Shown: positions 6,704 to 15,921 of the stretch, in pieces
Layout of the letters: each line of letters opens with the position of its first letter
Numbering within the stretch: position 1 is the stretch's first letter
NCBI GenBank assembly: GCA_019745415.1
Contig: JAIETF010000049.1
Span: forward strand, 1-58,876
Direction: 5' to 3'
DNA length: 58,876 nucleotides
Source of the DNA: Candidatus Obscuribacterales bacterium
GTDB lineage: Bacteria; Cyanobacteriota; Vampirovibrionia; Obscuribacterales; Obscuribacteraceae
The notes under the pieces: model-generated
Told to the model about the DNA's origin: nothing
Database searches by the model: none
What the model saw: only the letters and a program-made list of their open reading frames with translations
Made by a program: the position numbers and the translations under genes

Positions 6704-8021
6704 AGGGCTATCAACCGCTAGAAGGAAACGGGCTCTTCTTGCCCTTCTCTCTTTGTCTTTAGCCGTCTCATCTGCCTTGTACAGTCCCTTATTCTCACTT
6801 CTGATCTTCAGTCCTCCGGCTGCTGCGGCGCCATTCTTCTTTCGCAAACGCAGCTATCGTATTGATGAGAAGACTGTGCAAGAAGAAAGTGAGAAGCTTG
6901 GTAAGGACTTGGATTCGGCAGGAGCGTCACGGTCGCGGGCTGGTGCTGTCGACGAGGGCGGTGTCGCCAATGGTGGCGCTGCCGATACCGGGCAAGCCAT
7001 CGATGAGGCCCTTGAAGATGAGCGCAACAACAGCGATCTTAATAAGCAAATCGACAAGCATGTGCGGCTTGGTGATATGTTCTTTCATAGGCGCGACTAT
7101 ACCAATGCATTGATTGAGTATGAAGAGGTACTCAAGCTCTCACCGGAAAATTTCAAAGCCCACTTCATGCTTGGCAAGGTGCTGATGAGCATCGCTGACT
7201 ACGAGGAAGCGTTGAAAGAATTTGAGAAAGTTGTGGCGATTCGCCCTACTTCTTCGGATGGTCACTTTATGAAGGCTGAGTCCCTGCGCATGCTTTCTCG
7301 TTTTGAGGAAGCAAGACCCGAGTATTTGAAGTCATTGCGTATTGATAGCGGCAATGCTCTGGCTCATGCTTATTTGGGCGAATGTTATCGCATGAAGGGC
7401 TCTTTCAGAGATGCGATTGCTGAATGCAAAGTCTCTTCTAGGCTTAAGAAAGATCTCGTGGTGCCTCATTTGATCATGGCTCAATGCTATGCGGCGATTA
7501 GATTGCCTGAGGAGTCTTGGAAAGAGTACCAGACTGCGATATCTCTTTCGCCTAAGGATGCTATCGTCAGGGCTCGCTATGGTCAGGCTTTAGGTAAAGC
7601 TGATAAGTGGAAGGAAGCTCTTTCGCAGTTCTTGACCGCCACCGATCTCGACCCTTCCTATTCGGAAGGGCATGTTGGTTTGGCTTGGGCCTTTGCCAAT
7701 GTAGGTAAAGTGGAAGAGGCTCTGAAAGAGGCACGGCTAGCTGTTTCGTTGGCACCCAATGATCCCGATACTCATTCTAATCTGGCTTGGGTGTATAGCA
7801 AAAACAAAGACCATCATTCGGCTGTCGTCGAATATAGATTGGCTTTGCAGATTGATCCGAAGAACGGACAGTTACATAAAGCTTTGGGTCTAGAGTACAA
7901 GAGTATTGGCGACAATAATGCCGCCATTGCACAGCTTTTGACGGCTCGCCAACTTTTGCCTGGTGACTATGAAGTGAAGTTGGCTCTGGACTCACTTATG
8001 CCCAAGAGCAAGGTTCAGTAG
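6669..8021 (+). CDS. Exported tetratricopeptide-repeat protein
   Basis: The protein has 450 residues. After a basic stretch (TARRKRALLALL) comes a long hydrophobic segment ending PPAAAAPFF, which reads as a signal peptide or anchor. A low-complexity acidic/Ala region follows to about residue 120. The rest is about nine TPR units with the usual spacing of 34 residues (for example YTNALIEYEEVLKLSPEN, YEEALKEFEKVVAIRP). TPR arrays bind partner proteins and no enzymatic domain is visible. The start is GTG with GGAG 10 nt upstream. It begins inside the exonuclease gene, implying coupled translation. A periplasmic or membrane-attached scaffold is the best guess. The partner is unknown. Confidence 0.8.
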   Translation: MLIELLKQEQSKGLSTARRKRALLALLSLSLAVSSALYSPLFSLLIFSPPAAAAPFFFRKRSYRIDEKTVQEESEKLGKDLDSAGASRSRAGAVDEGGVANGGAADTGQAIDEALEDERNNSDLNKQIDKHVRLGDMFFHRRDYTNALIEYEEVLKLSPENFKAHFMLGKVLMSIADYEEALKEFEKVVAIRPTSSDGHFMKAESLRMLSRFEEARPEYLKSLRIDSGNALAHAYLGECYRMKGSFRDAIAECKVSSRLKKDLVVPHLIMAQCYAAIRLPEESWKEYQTAISLSPKDAIVRARYGQALGKADKWKEALSQFLTATDLDPSYSEGHVGLAWAFANVGKVEEALKEARLAVSLAPNDPDTHSNLAWVYSKNKDHHSAVVEYRLALQIDPKNGQLHKALGLEYKSIGDNNAAIAQLLTARQLLPGDYEVKLALDSLMPKSKVQ

Positions 8022-8044
8022 TCGCTTTAGGTCGTTTCAAGAGT

Positions 8045-8704
8045 TTAGGCTTGCGCAAACTTTGTACTGCCGGGCTTGATTGGTTTGGAACCGCTCAAGC
8101 AAAGCGGGCAGTTCTTCTCTTCCCACGTCTCAAGATTAAGTGAAATGAGGTTGAAGAAAGGCACACCAAAATCCACTTTGCCGCCGCTCCTGTCTATCAA
8201 GGCGGCCACCGCCACTGGTGTGGCTCCAAGTTCTTTCACTAGGTTCAAGACTTTCTTGGCTGAGCCACCGGTGGTGGTGACATCTTCGACAACAAGAACC
8301 TTTTCACTCGGCGCAAGTTCAATGCCTCTTCTGATGGAAAATTCGTTTGAGCCGCCTTCACGTTCGGCAAATACTGCTCTTATTTCTGCTGTTTTGGTGC
8401 TTTCTTTCATGACCTGATTGAGAGCAAGGGCCGTAAACACTTCCATATGCACGGCGCCTAAGGCCGGACCGACAACCACGTCTGGAATTATGCCTGCCGC
8501 TTTCATTTTTTCAGCGAGAAGTAAGGCCAGGGTCATTCCGTGACTGGGATACTGCAGCACTTTCTGGCATTGCATGTACTCGTTGGAATGCAGTCCGCTC
8601 GACAAGAGGAAATGACCTGTTTGCCAGGCCTTTACTGATTTTAAGATCGACTCCGGACTTTGCACTGGATACTCCTTGTAAAGGTCACAGCCTGTAAGCT
8701 TCAT
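8045..8704 (-). CDS. pyrE: Orotate phosphoribosyltransferase
   Basis: The protein has 219 residues, the normal length. It joins orotate to PRPP to make OMP, the fifth step of UMP synthesis, in the cytoplasm. The PRPP-binding loop VLVVEDVTTTGGS is at residues 136-148. Upstream, FLLSSGLHSNEYMQ and VVVGPALGAVHM are the orotate and pyrophosphate-binding segments of the family. The C-terminus carries a CPLC motif (about residues 195-200), seen in longer PyrE forms. It is transcribed away from the class I amidotransferase gene and converges on the TPR gene with only 23 nt between stops. No other pyrimidine gene lies in the window. The start is ATG 8704. No strong Shine-Dalgarno is visible. Confidence 0.92.
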   Translation of the reverse strand: MKLTGCDLYKEYPVQSPESILKSVKAWQTGHFLLSSGLHSNEYMQCQKVLQYPSHGMTLALLLAEKMKAAGIIPDVVVGPALGAVHMEVFTALALNQVMKESTKTAEIRAVFAEREGGSNEFSIRRGIELAPSEKVLVVEDVTTTGGSAKKVLNLVKELGATPVAVAALIDRSGGKVDFGVPFFNLISLNLETWEEKNCPLCLSGSKPIKPGSTKFAQA

Positions 8705-8981
8705 GAGAGCAGCTAAAGACTTAAGCTTCGCGAGATCAGCTTCAGAAAAAAGCTGCAGTTATTTTTGCACATATACAATCGGAGATTGTCGCCAAAGGCA
8801 GAAGCTTTCGCTCGACACTTGCTGTAAAGGCTTTTTGTCAAGGCTTTTGCCTTTTTCGGGTAGAATATTTCTTCGAAAGGCCTGGTATCAGGCCGGGCTT
8901 GAGGCTTGGTAAAGGCATTTGGCACAATGGCAGCGCTCTTTTGCTTGCTCATCTAAACTAGGAAACATCGGCAAATTAATC

Positions 8982-9731
8982 ATGGCTAAGCATACAGAAA
9001 GTAAACCTTTGATAGGCATCAACTTGGATGTTAAGGCTGGACCACCGGAAGAGGCGGCTATTCAGACCACCTATACTGATTCGATTTTGCGCAGTGGTGG
9101 AGTGCCGGTCCTATTGCCGCCTATGGCTGATGACCATTTGAAAGCTGTTTTGTCGCGCTTGGACGGCGTTATGCTTATCGGCGGTGCCGATTACTGTCCA
9201 TCGCTGTACAACGAGGAAGCCGACGGCACCGTCGATCTGGCTCACGCAAGAAGACAAGACTTCGATTTTCGTCTCGCTCGACAAGTCTTGGCTGTGAAGT
9301 CTATGCCTGTGCTTGGTGTTTGTCTGGGGGCTCAACTGCTCAATATTTTGCAAGGTGGTTCCTTAATTCAAGACATCAAGACGGCTTTGCCTGAGTCTCA
9401 TGTCGAGCATGTAAGCAAGAATGGCTGGCAGGAAGGTTTTACGCGGCACGAAGTGCGATTGGAGCCGGCTACTACGTTGGCGGCGGTATACGGAAAAGAG
9501 CGTTTCGAAGTGCCTACCTCGCATCACCAGTCTGTCAAGAGCTTGGGGCGCTCTCTCAAGGTATCGGCCCTCGCCGATGACGGGGTTGTGGAAGCAATAG
9601 AGATGGTGGATCGCACTTTTGTCATCGGTGTGCAATGGCATCCCGAGCGCGATTACGAGACAAACAAACCACTCTTTGACCGCTTGGTGGCGGCAGCCAG
9701 AGAATTTGCCGAGCAAGCCAGACAAGCCTAA
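8982..9731 (+). CDS. Class I glutamine amidotransferase-like hydrolase (peptidase C26)
   Basis: The protein has 249 residues with the fold of gamma-glutamyl-gamma-aminobutyrate hydrolases (PuuD type). The nucleophile is Cys114 in LGVCLGAQ, and the other triad members are His220 and Glu222 in QWHPE. The N-terminal PLIGINLD and the GG-VPVLLPP segments are characteristic. Such enzymes cleave gamma-glutamyl amides in polyamine catabolism or related pathways. The actual substrate cannot be told here because no puu genes are nearby. ATG 8982 is chosen because the domain starts directly after it; a longer in-frame form from TTG 8919 has no support. The epimerase gene follows after 25 nt in the same direction, so the two may be an operon. 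Confidence 0.85.
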   Translation: MAKHTESKPLIGINLDVKAGPPEEAAIQTTYTDSILRSGGVPVLLPPMADDHLKAVLSRLDGVMLIGGADYCPSLYNEEADGTVDLAHARRQDFDFRLARQVLAVKSMPVLGVCLGAQLLNILQGGSLIQDIKTALPESHVEHVSKNGWQEGFTRHEVRLEPATTLAAVYGKERFEVPTSHHQSVKSLGRSLKVSALADDGVVEAIEMVDRTFVIGVQWHPERDYETNKPLFDRLVAAAREFAEQARQA

Positions 9732-9756
9732 CAGGCCTAACAAAAGGAACGTTAAG

Positions 9757-10743
9757 ATGCGCAGAATACTGATCACGGGCGGTGCTGGATTCATCGCCAG
9801 CCACTTGACCGAGCGCTTTCTTGCCCTTGGTGACAAGGTTACTGCCATTGATAACTTCAACGACTTTTACAATCCAGAGCTTAAACGTATCAATGTCAAC
9901 GCCTTCTTAGCAGAGTCGGCCTATCAGGCTAGTTATCGGCTTGTGGAAGGAGATATCAGAGATGTTCAGGCTCTAGACGATGCCTTCGGTGATGGACCTT
10001 TTGATGTGGTCATTCATTTGGCTGCCATGGCTGGTGTGCGTCCTTCTCTTGAGTCTCCAGCCTATTACTTCGATGTTAATGTAAACGGCACCCAACGCTT
10101 GTTGGATAGAATCGTACCTAATGCCGCCAAAACTCGACTTGTTTTTGCTTCTTCCAGTTCGGTCTATGGCGAGCGTAGCGGCGAGGCTTTCAAAGAGACC
10201 GATCGAGTTAGCGAGCCAATTTCACCTTATGCAGCCAGTAAGGCTGCCAATGAATTGCAACTCTATGCCTGTCATCATGCCACCGGACTGAAAGTGGTTT
10301 GTTTGCGCTTCTTTACTGTCTTTGGACCACGGCAGAGACCAGACCTGGCCATTCATAAATTTTGCCATCTTATAGATGAGGGCAAGCCGGTCGAGCTTTT
10401 CGGCGATGGTTCTACTCGTCGCGACTACACTTATGTCGGCGATATTGTCAAAGGTATAGAAAGTGCCATGACATACAATTTCGCAGGCTACGACATCATT
10501 AATCTTGGTCGGTCGGAGCCTGTTTTGCTGCTTGATATGGTGCGTTCGCTTGAAAAACATCTCGGTAAGAAAGCCGATTTGGTTTTCAAGCCTATGCAGG
10601 TCGGTGATGTACCTTACACCTATGCCGATATTAGCCATGCCAGGGAGGTTTTGGGATATTCCCCTTCGACAAGTTTCGATGAAGGAGTGAGGCATTTTGT
10701 TGATTGGTATCGAAAACAGAAAGCCTTCAGCCTGACATCCTGA
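9757..10743 (+). CDS. NAD-dependent nucleotide-sugar epimerase (UDP-glucuronate 4-epimerase-like)
   Basis: The protein has 328 residues of the extended SDR family. The NAD-binding motif is TGGAGFIAS at 7-15, with Ala in place of the usual third glycine. The catalytic pair is Tyr158 and Lys162 in YAASK, and Ser/Thr of SSSSVYGE precedes it. The segment MAGVRPSLESPAYYFDVNVNGT and the DLAIHKF and RDYTYVGDI motifs are closest to UDP-glucuronate 4-epimerases (CapI/GAE type), which convert UDP-GlcA to UDP-GalA for surface polysaccharide. UDP-glucose epimerase activity is the main alternative. AAGGA lies about 9 nt before ATG 9757. A tRNA gene follows. Confidence 0.82.
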   Translation: MRRILITGGAGFIASHLTERFLALGDKVTAIDNFNDFYNPELKRINVNAFLAESAYQASYRLVEGDIRDVQALDDAFGDGPFDVVIHLAAMAGVRPSLESPAYYFDVNVNGTQRLLDRIVPNAAKTRLVFASSSSVYGERSGEAFKETDRVSEPISPYAASKAANELQLYACHHATGLKVVCLRFFTVFGPRQRPDLAIHKFCHLIDEGKPVELFGDGSTRRDYTYVGDIVKGIESAMTYNFAGYDIINLGRSEPVLLLDMVRSLEKHLGKKADLVFKPMQVGDVPYTYADISHAREVLGYSPSTSFDEGVRHFVDWYRKQKAFSLTS

Positions 10744-10821
10744 GAACATTTGCAAATATAAACGATTGTCTGTTTTGCCTTGACAGTGGCAACTTAGTCT
10801 CAGGATAATCAATGATTACGT

Positions 10822-10895
10822 GGCACGGTAGCTCAGTAGGCTAGAGCGGGCGACTCATAACCGCCAGGTCGCGGGTTCGATTCCCGCCTGTGCCA
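10822..10895 (+). tRNA. tRNA with CAU anticodon (Ile2 or elongator Met)
   Basis: A 74-nt cloverleaf: acceptor GGCACGG/CTGTGCC (one G-U), D arm GCTC...GAGC, anticodon loop CTCATAA, T arm GCGGG TTCGATT CCCGC, discriminator A, and no encoded CCA. The acceptor begins with a G-C pair, so it is not an initiator tRNA. The anticodon arm GGCGA-CTCATAA-CCGCC resembles the tRNA-Ile2 arm, in which C34 is changed to lysidine by TilS, and tilS lies 1 kb downstream. Elongator tRNA-Met cannot be excluded. The A31-C39 position at the base of the loop is unpaired. Confidence 0.9.
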
Positions 10896-10919
10896 TATTT
10901 TTGCGAAAACAGCTTTGTC

Positions 10920-10950
10920 GGCAGCGCTTTTAATGGCGCTGCCTTTGCTT
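10920..10950 (+). terminator. Intrinsic terminator after the tRNA
   Basis: GGCAGCGC and GCGCTGCC form an 8-bp GC-rich stem with loop TTTTAATG and a short T-rich tail (TTTGCTT). Confidence 0.75.
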
Positions 10951-10969
10951 ATCAAACCGACGGGGTGAT

Positions 10970-11764
10970 TTAACGCCCAGGTACAGTGTACTTTTCTACG
11001 TCGCCGAATTTGAAGAATTCGCGGTCGCCGCGGTCTGATGTGATGATCGTGGCCGTTTCGTTCACTCGTTGTCGCTTTGAGTTGCGCGGAAAGCGGAGAA
11101 TGGAAGTGCCGTCTAGGGCGTAAATGGCGTCAAGTAGTGCTTTGTCATAGTCTGGATAGCCGGAAGGCTGCACTATTCGAGCCTTTACAATACGTTTGTC
11201 GGCTGAGACCCTGACGAAAAAGGTGGCTTTGGTACCGAGGGGGATATTAGGACCCAAGACCACGCGCCCTCTTCTAGCATCCCATCGGGGTTCAACGTTT
11301 TCGGGGCTATTGATTAACTCTTGCACGCCCGACTGTATCGACCAGAGCAGGCGGTTATGCCATTTATCCCATTCCACCATCAATTCCTGGTCGGCGGTAT
11401 CGGGGTCTTGTGCTTGCAGGTCTGATTCGCTTACTTGGGCTGAGCCTTTGAGTGGTCCGCCGTCTTGATCGAGCTGGCCTTTCATAGGGTTGAGACCATC
11501 TTCTTCTGCTTGCCCACTAAGACCATTGCCTTGGTCTTCTATTCTGCCTTGCTTGGGTTTTTCTTTGACCACCGGCGCAAGCATTGGTACAGCCGGTCTG
11601 AAGGTCTGGCTTTCAGCCGCACCGGTTTCTTCCACGCCGCCTTTGAGGGTATCTTGTGCCGAGAGCGGCATTGCCGCCAGCAGGCTTAAACTAGTGGCAA
11701 GAGCCAATAGCTTGAAGTTCGCCTCTAGCTTGATTTTACGGTCGTCCTCTGCTCTGCAATTCAT
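10970..11764 (-). CDS. Exported protein with TonB-like C-terminal domain
   Basis: The protein has about 264 residues. The N-terminus has a signal-type hydrophobic segment (LLALATSLSLLAAMPLSA) with likely cleavage before QD. Residues 45-125 are low-complexity, rich in Gly/Glu/Gln/Asp. The last ~90 residues (FFVRVSADKRIVKARIV, a YPDYDKALLDAI helix, RFPRNS) have the TonB C-terminal pattern: a strand, a conserved G-x-P/D region, a helix and a final strand. TonB domains contact outer-membrane proteins and transmit energy from the inner membrane. Here no ExbB/ExbD genes or receptors are close, so the partner is unknown. ATG 11764 is preceded by AGG at 7 nt. A GTG directly before it would add one residue. 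Confidence 0.7.
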   Translation of the reverse strand: MNCRAEDDRKIKLEANFKLLALATSLSLLAAMPLSAQDTLKGGVEETGAAESQTFRPAVPMLAPVVKEKPKQGRIEDQGNGLSGQAEEDGLNPMKGQLDQDGGPLKGSAQVSESDLQAQDPDTADQELMVEWDKWHNRLLWSIQSGVQELINSPENVEPRWDARRGRVVLGPNIPLGTKATFFVRVSADKRIVKARIVQPSGYPDYDKALLDAIYALDGTSILRFPRNSKRQRVNETATIITSDRGDREFFKFGDVEKYTVPGR

Positions 11765-11901
11765 CACTTGCCTGTATACTCTTGCCCTTCTAACTTTCTA
11801 CTTCAATAGCCGCAGCGATTATATACTGCTATCTTAAGGTGCTTGCGCCGATTTGCGCTTGAGTTTAGAGCAATTTCCAGAGAGTTTTTCAAGATTGGGG
11901 C

Positions 11902-13707
11902 ATGATTTTGTCTAAAGAACCGCCTGAAAAGCGCGCTGCTTTACTCTTACGGGTAAGAAGAGAAATAGCCTCATTGCTCTGGTCCCAGGAGCAGTCTGCT
12001 CAGCTGTCAACGGCTGAGCCAGATGGGCTCGCCCGAGATAGCAGCAAAGACTCTAGAAAAGACTTTAGTAAAGTCTTTACTGAGCTATTCGCCTCCAAGA
12101 TGGTGGTGGCTCTATCGGGCGGACCCGACTCGGTTTTCCTTTTAGAGGCGCTCGCGGCCATCTTGAAAGAAGAAGGTCTTTCTGTATCTGGTCTCAAGGC
12201 CTGTCATGTCAACCATGCAGTCAGGGCTGAGTCGCTTGAAGACGAGAAGTTTTGTCGGGAGCTTTGTCGCTCCCTCGGGGTCGAGCTCTTGGTTGAGACT
12301 CTTCCGGTCGGGTCTTCTGACGAAGCACGCTTGCGCCGGCTGCGTTATCAGGCTCTTGAACGTGCATGTCGGCACTTTGCCGCATCGTATTTGGTGGCAG
12401 CTCACCACCGCGATGACCAGATTGAAACTTTTCTGTTTAGGCTTTTTAGAGGCACCGGACCCGATGGTCTGTCCGCTATGCCCAGTCTTTCGCTTTTGCC
12501 TGCTTCAGATTCTAGCGATGCCGAGATTAGGTTGATTCGCCCTTTACTGCGCTTCAGCAAAGAAGAAATTTTGACTTGGTTTGAGGAGCGGAACCAAGCT
12601 TTTGTTACAGATATAAGCAACAGTCAGTCTGCATATCAGCGCAATTTTTTGCGCAATCAGGTACTACCTATGGTGCTCGGTCGTTTCCCCGGCGCCCTTG
12701 ACCATATCGAGCAAGTGCGCTCTATGTTGGCTGCTGATAAGCAGTTTTTCGAGCTGGAAGTAGAGCGAGTTTTGCCGGGTCTGACTAGCTCGTCTGGAAT
12801 GCTGCTTGTCACCCCTTGGCTGACTCTTTCGCCTGCCTTGCAAAACCGGGTGCTTATCGCCTATCTCAGCCGAAGTTTTCCCGGTCTTGAGATTGACTTT
12901 AAGCTGGTCGGACGGCTGAAAGCCGTATTGAACCGGCAGAGTAGTTTGGAAACATTAAAAGGGGGACTGATAGCGCGCCTCGGTTTCGATTCCAAAAGCT
13001 CGACCAAGACTAAAGTTCTCATTATTGAACCTGAGAGCGAGAACTTTCTTGACCGGGGCTGTGAAAAGCGGCTTAGTCGAATAATCAGTGTTTCTCAGAT
13101 TTTTCCAGATGGGGAAGATAATGCCGGGACAGATAGGAAACCTGTTGTTGCCGGTGCTACTGGTGCCGAAGATGCTAGGAGCGAACTATCTCGGGAAGAG
13201 CTTTCATATCTGGCAGCGCCCGGTTTGAGGATTATTCCTTGGCTCAATGCGGCGCTTCTATTGGAGGTTGAGGTTGTCAAAGAAGGGAAAGTCCCTGCTG
13301 ACCGAGACCGATTTACATTTCGCCTTTCTAGAGAGCATTGCCAAGCATCCTTGCGAGAAAGGCTGCCGATTCTCTTGCGCAGCCGCTCTTCCGGGGATGT
13401 CTTCGGCTGCGACACGCTCAAGCACAGGTTGCACCGTCTTGGCGGGCGCAAAGCAGAGTTCCTCAACCTGCTGGCCGAGCATCTCCCGGGCGCCGCGCCG
13501 CAAACATCTTTACAGTGGCTTCGTTATTTGCCAGTGCTGGCCTTGGGCTCGCGGGTGATCTGGCTGCCAGGCAGTTCGCTTAACGAAGCTGACTTTTTGC
13601 CTAAGTCTTGTACTGACGGTGCTTTTGAGCCGATTTACCGGCTCAAGCTTGTGCCTCTGGGTGATCATCTGCAACAGACTGGGGCGGACGGCTCTTTAAC
13701 TTGCTAA
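11902..13707 (+). CDS. tilS: tRNA(Ile)-lysidine synthase
   Basis: The protein has 601 residues. It attaches lysine to C34 of tRNA-Ile(CAU) so that the tRNA reads AUA. The ATP-PPi loop SGGPDS is at residues 72-77. The family motifs VNHAVRAES, AHHRDDQIET and QRNFLRNQVLPM follow. The protein is longer than usual (about 430 residues in many bacteria). The extra length is an N-terminal ~60 residues before the PP-loop and a long C-terminal region whose detail I cannot assign. The start is ATG 11902; the ribosome binding site is weak. The candidate substrate tRNA is encoded 1 kb upstream. It is followed by ftsH, an order (tilS-ftsH) common in bacteria. Confidence 0.9.
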   Translation: MILSKEPPEKRAALLLRVRREIASLLWSQEQSAQLSTAEPDGLARDSSKDSRKDFSKVFTELFASKMVVALSGGPDSVFLLEALAAILKEEGLSVSGLKACHVNHAVRAESLEDEKFCRELCRSLGVELLVETLPVGSSDEARLRRLRYQALERACRHFAASYLVAAHHRDDQIETFLFRLFRGTGPDGLSAMPSLSLLPASDSSDAEIRLIRPLLRFSKEEILTWFEERNQAFVTDISNSQSAYQRNFLRNQVLPMVLGRFPGALDHIEQVRSMLAADKQFFELEVERVLPGLTSSSGMLLVTPWLTLSPALQNRVLIAYLSRSFPGLEIDFKLVGRLKAVLNRQSSLETLKGGLIARLGFDSKSSTKTKVLIIEPESENFLDRGCEKRLSRIISVSQIFPDGEDNAGTDRKPVVAGATGAEDARSELSREELSYLAAPGLRIIPWLNAALLLEVEVVKEGKVPADRDRFTFRLSREHCQASLRERLPILLRSRSSGDVFGCDTLKHRLHRLGGRKAEFLNLLAEHLPGAAPQTSLQWLRYLPVLALGSRVIWLPGSSLNEADFLPKSCTDGAFEPIYRLKLVPLGDHLQQTGADGSLTC

Positions 13708-13793
13708 TATGAAAGTGTTACCAGTCAGAGATTGACCAAAAGCTCAAATCCAAGTTTCACAAGCCGTTTTGCGGCTCTTGCCACCTTTAATGG

Positions 13794-13802
13794 TGATATA
13801 AT
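13794..13802 (+). promoter_or_regulatory. Extended -10 promoter of ftsH
   Basis: TGA followed by a perfect TATAAT (13797-13802), an extended -10 element, 53 nt before the ftsH ATG. There is no good -35 at 16-18 nt, as is typical of extended -10 promoters. Confidence 0.5.
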
Positions 13803-13855
13803 CTCTGGTTTCAGTAATTTATTGCTCTTGCGGCGAGGCTAACATAGGCGAAAGT

Positions 13856-15856
13856 ATGAAGAAGTACGGTACTACCTGGGTAATATTGCTGGCTCTTTTG
13901 CTTCTGGTCATATTTACCCTCTCATTGGCCAATCTCGGCAAGCGAGACGAAAATCTCACCTATTTCGGCTTCACCAGTCTTCTTCGAGAAGGCAAGGCTT
14001 CCGAAGTGAAAAAAGTCACCTACACCAATGGTGAGAATGTCATCTATGTGCAGCTCCAAAATCCTGAGTCTGAGCGGGAGCGTCCCGTTGTCGTGCCCAT
14101 GGAAGCCAAAGAAGAGCTGCTTAAAGAATTAGGCAAGGCCGGGGTCAATGTCGAAGTCAAGGATACCGAGAAGTCGCAGATGCTGCTTGGTATGCTCAGC
14201 ACTTTCTTATTGCCGATTGTGCTTGTCATTGGCTTCTTGCTCATGGTTCGTTCTGCCCAGTCGGGCGGCAACCAGGCAATGAGCTTTGGTCGCAGCCGCG
14301 CCAAACTAATGATGGATAACAAAGTCAAGGTCTGTTTCAATGATGTGGCCGGCATTGACGAAGCCAAGCAAGAGTTGCAAGAAATAGTCGATTTCCTCAA
14401 GTCGCCTGAGAAATTCACCGCTTTGGGCGCTCGCATTCCGCGAGGCGTGCTCTTGGTCGGGTCTCCTGGTACCGGTAAGACTCTTCTTGCTAAGGCTGTA
14501 GCCGGTGAAGCCGGAGTTCCTTTCTTCAGTATTTCTGGTTCAGACTTTGTCGAAATGTTCGTCGGCGTAGGTGCGTCGCGTGTGCGCGACCTCTTCGAGC
14601 AGGCTAAGAAACAAGCTCCTTGTATAGTCTTTGTCGATGAAATCGACGCGGTCGGACGTCAGCGTGGCGCCGGTTTGGGCGGTGGTCATGACGAGCGAGA
14701 GCAGACATTGAACCAGTTATTGGTGGAAATGGACGGCTTTGAAGGCAGTACCGGCATCATCGTTGTTGCCGCCACCAACCGTCCCGACATCCTCGACTCG
14801 GCTCTGCTTAGACCAGGTCGCTTTGACAGGCAGGTTGTAATCGACCGCCCCGACGTCAAGGGACGCGAGCAAATATTGAACGTGCACGGCAAGGGCAAGC
14901 CGCTCGCCAAAGACGTTGATCTCAAGATCTTGGCAAGGCGTACTCCAGGCTTTACCGGTGCCGATTTGAGCAACTTGATTAACGAAGCGGCTTTGATTGC
15001 TGCTCGTGCCGATAAGCGTGAAATTGAGATGGGCGATTTAGAGCTTGCTATAGATAAAGTGCAGGTCGGTGCAGAGAAGCGCTCTCGCGTCATTCCTCCT
15101 AAAGAGAAAGAAATGACAGCCTTCCACGAAGTCGGTCATGCTCTGATGCACCTTTTGCTCAAGAATGTTAGTCCCTTGCACAAAGTGACTATTATTCCGC
15201 GTGGTTTTGCCCTGGGCATAACCTGGTCGGTTCCTGATGAAGACTTGCTCTCTATGACTTCAGCCATGATTTACGACCAGATTGGCGTACTGCTCGGCGG
15301 TCGTGTCGCCGAAGAAGTCGTCTACGGTGATGTCACCACTGGTGCGCAGAATGACCTGGAGCGCAGTACTGCTCTGGCTCGTCGCATGGTGACCGAATAT
15401 GGTATGAGCGAGCGTCTTGGACCGATGACTTTCGGCAAGCGCAATGGTCAGGTCTTCCTTGGTCGCGACTTCGGACATGAGAGAGACTACAGTGAGAACA
15501 TCGCCACTGCCATCGACGAAGAAGTTTCAGAGATAATCTCCAAGCAATACAGTCGAGTCAAGGAGCTTCTGCTCGCCCACCGTCCCCATCTCAATGCCAT
15601 AGTCAAGGTTCTACTTGAAAAAGAAACTCTTGACCGTGCAGAAGTGGAAGCGATTATGGACGAGGTCAATAGAAAGCTAGCAGCAGGCGAAGATCCCGAC
15701 TCCAGTTCTCCCGACTCTCCCGACAATGATTCTAATTCGAACGAGCCGCCGACCGTTATAGTGACTCGCGAAGAGGAGAAAGTCCCGGTAAAGGAAAGTA
15801 AGCCGGAACGAGATGGTGGAGACTCTTCGCCTGGATTGACCCCTAAATTCGCCTGA
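13856..15856 (+). CDS. ftsH: ATP-dependent membrane zinc metalloprotease FtsH
   Basis: The protein has 666 residues. Two membrane helices (residues 8-27 and 111-131) enclose a periplasmic domain. The AAA module follows with Walker A GSPGTGKT (202-209), Walker B IVFVDE (257-262) and the second region of homology [18 protein letters not shown]. The zinc site is HEVGH at 424-428, with Val where almost all FtsH proteins have Ala (HEAGH). The third ligand region [12 protein letters not shown] is normal. FtsH degrades membrane and short-lived cytoplasmic proteins as a hexamer. The C-terminus ends in an acidic Ser/Asp/Pro-rich tail of about 55 residues that is probably disordered. AGGCGA precedes the ATG. 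Confidence 0.95.
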   Translation: MKKYGTTWVILLALLLLVIFTLSLANLGKRDENLTYFGFTSLLREGKASEVKKVTYTNGENVIYVQLQNPESERERPVVVPMEAKEELLKELGKAGVNVEVKDTEKSQMLLGMLSTFLLPIVLVIGFLLMVRSAQSGGNQAMSFGRSRAKLMMDNKVKVCFNDVAGIDEAKQELQEIVDFLKSPEKFTALGARIPRGVLLVGSPGTGKTLLAKAVAGEAGVPFFSISGSDFVEMFVGVGASRVRDLFEQAKKQAPCIVFVDEIDAVGRQRGAGLGGGHDEREQTLNQLLVEMDGFEGSTGIIVVAATNRPDILDSALLRPGRFDRQVVIDRPDVKGREQILNVHGKGKPLAKDVDLKILARRTPGFTGADLSNLINEAALIAARADKREIEMGDLELAIDKVQVGAEKRSRVIPPKEKEMTAFHEVGHALMHLLLKNVSPLHKVTIIPRGFALGITWSVPDEDLLSMTSAMIYDQIGVLLGGRVAEEVVYGDVTTGAQNDLERSTALARRMVTEYGMSERLGPMTFGKRNGQVFLGRDFGHERDYSENIATAIDEEVSEIISKQYSRVKELLLAHRPHLNAIVKVLLEKETLDRAEVEAIMDEVNRKLAAGEDPDSSSPDSPDNDSNSNEPPTVIVTREEEKVPVKESKPERDGGDSSPGLTPKFA

Positions 15857-15886
15857 TTTACGAATTTTTCACAGGTCCGGCCCTAG

Positions 15887-15920
15887 ACTCTTCTCAACCC
15901 CCTGAAGAGTGAGCTTTTTT
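15887..15920 (+). terminator. Terminator-like hairpin abutting the amidase start codon
   Basis: ACTCTTC (15887-15893) and GAAGAGT (15904-15910) form a 7-bp stem with a 10-nt loop, followed by GAGC and six Ts. The amidase ATG is at 15922, right after the T-run. It may end the ftsH transcript. The stem also contains the only purine-rich sequence able to serve as Shine-Dalgarno for the amidase gene. Confidence 0.6.
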
Positions 15921-15921
15921 A

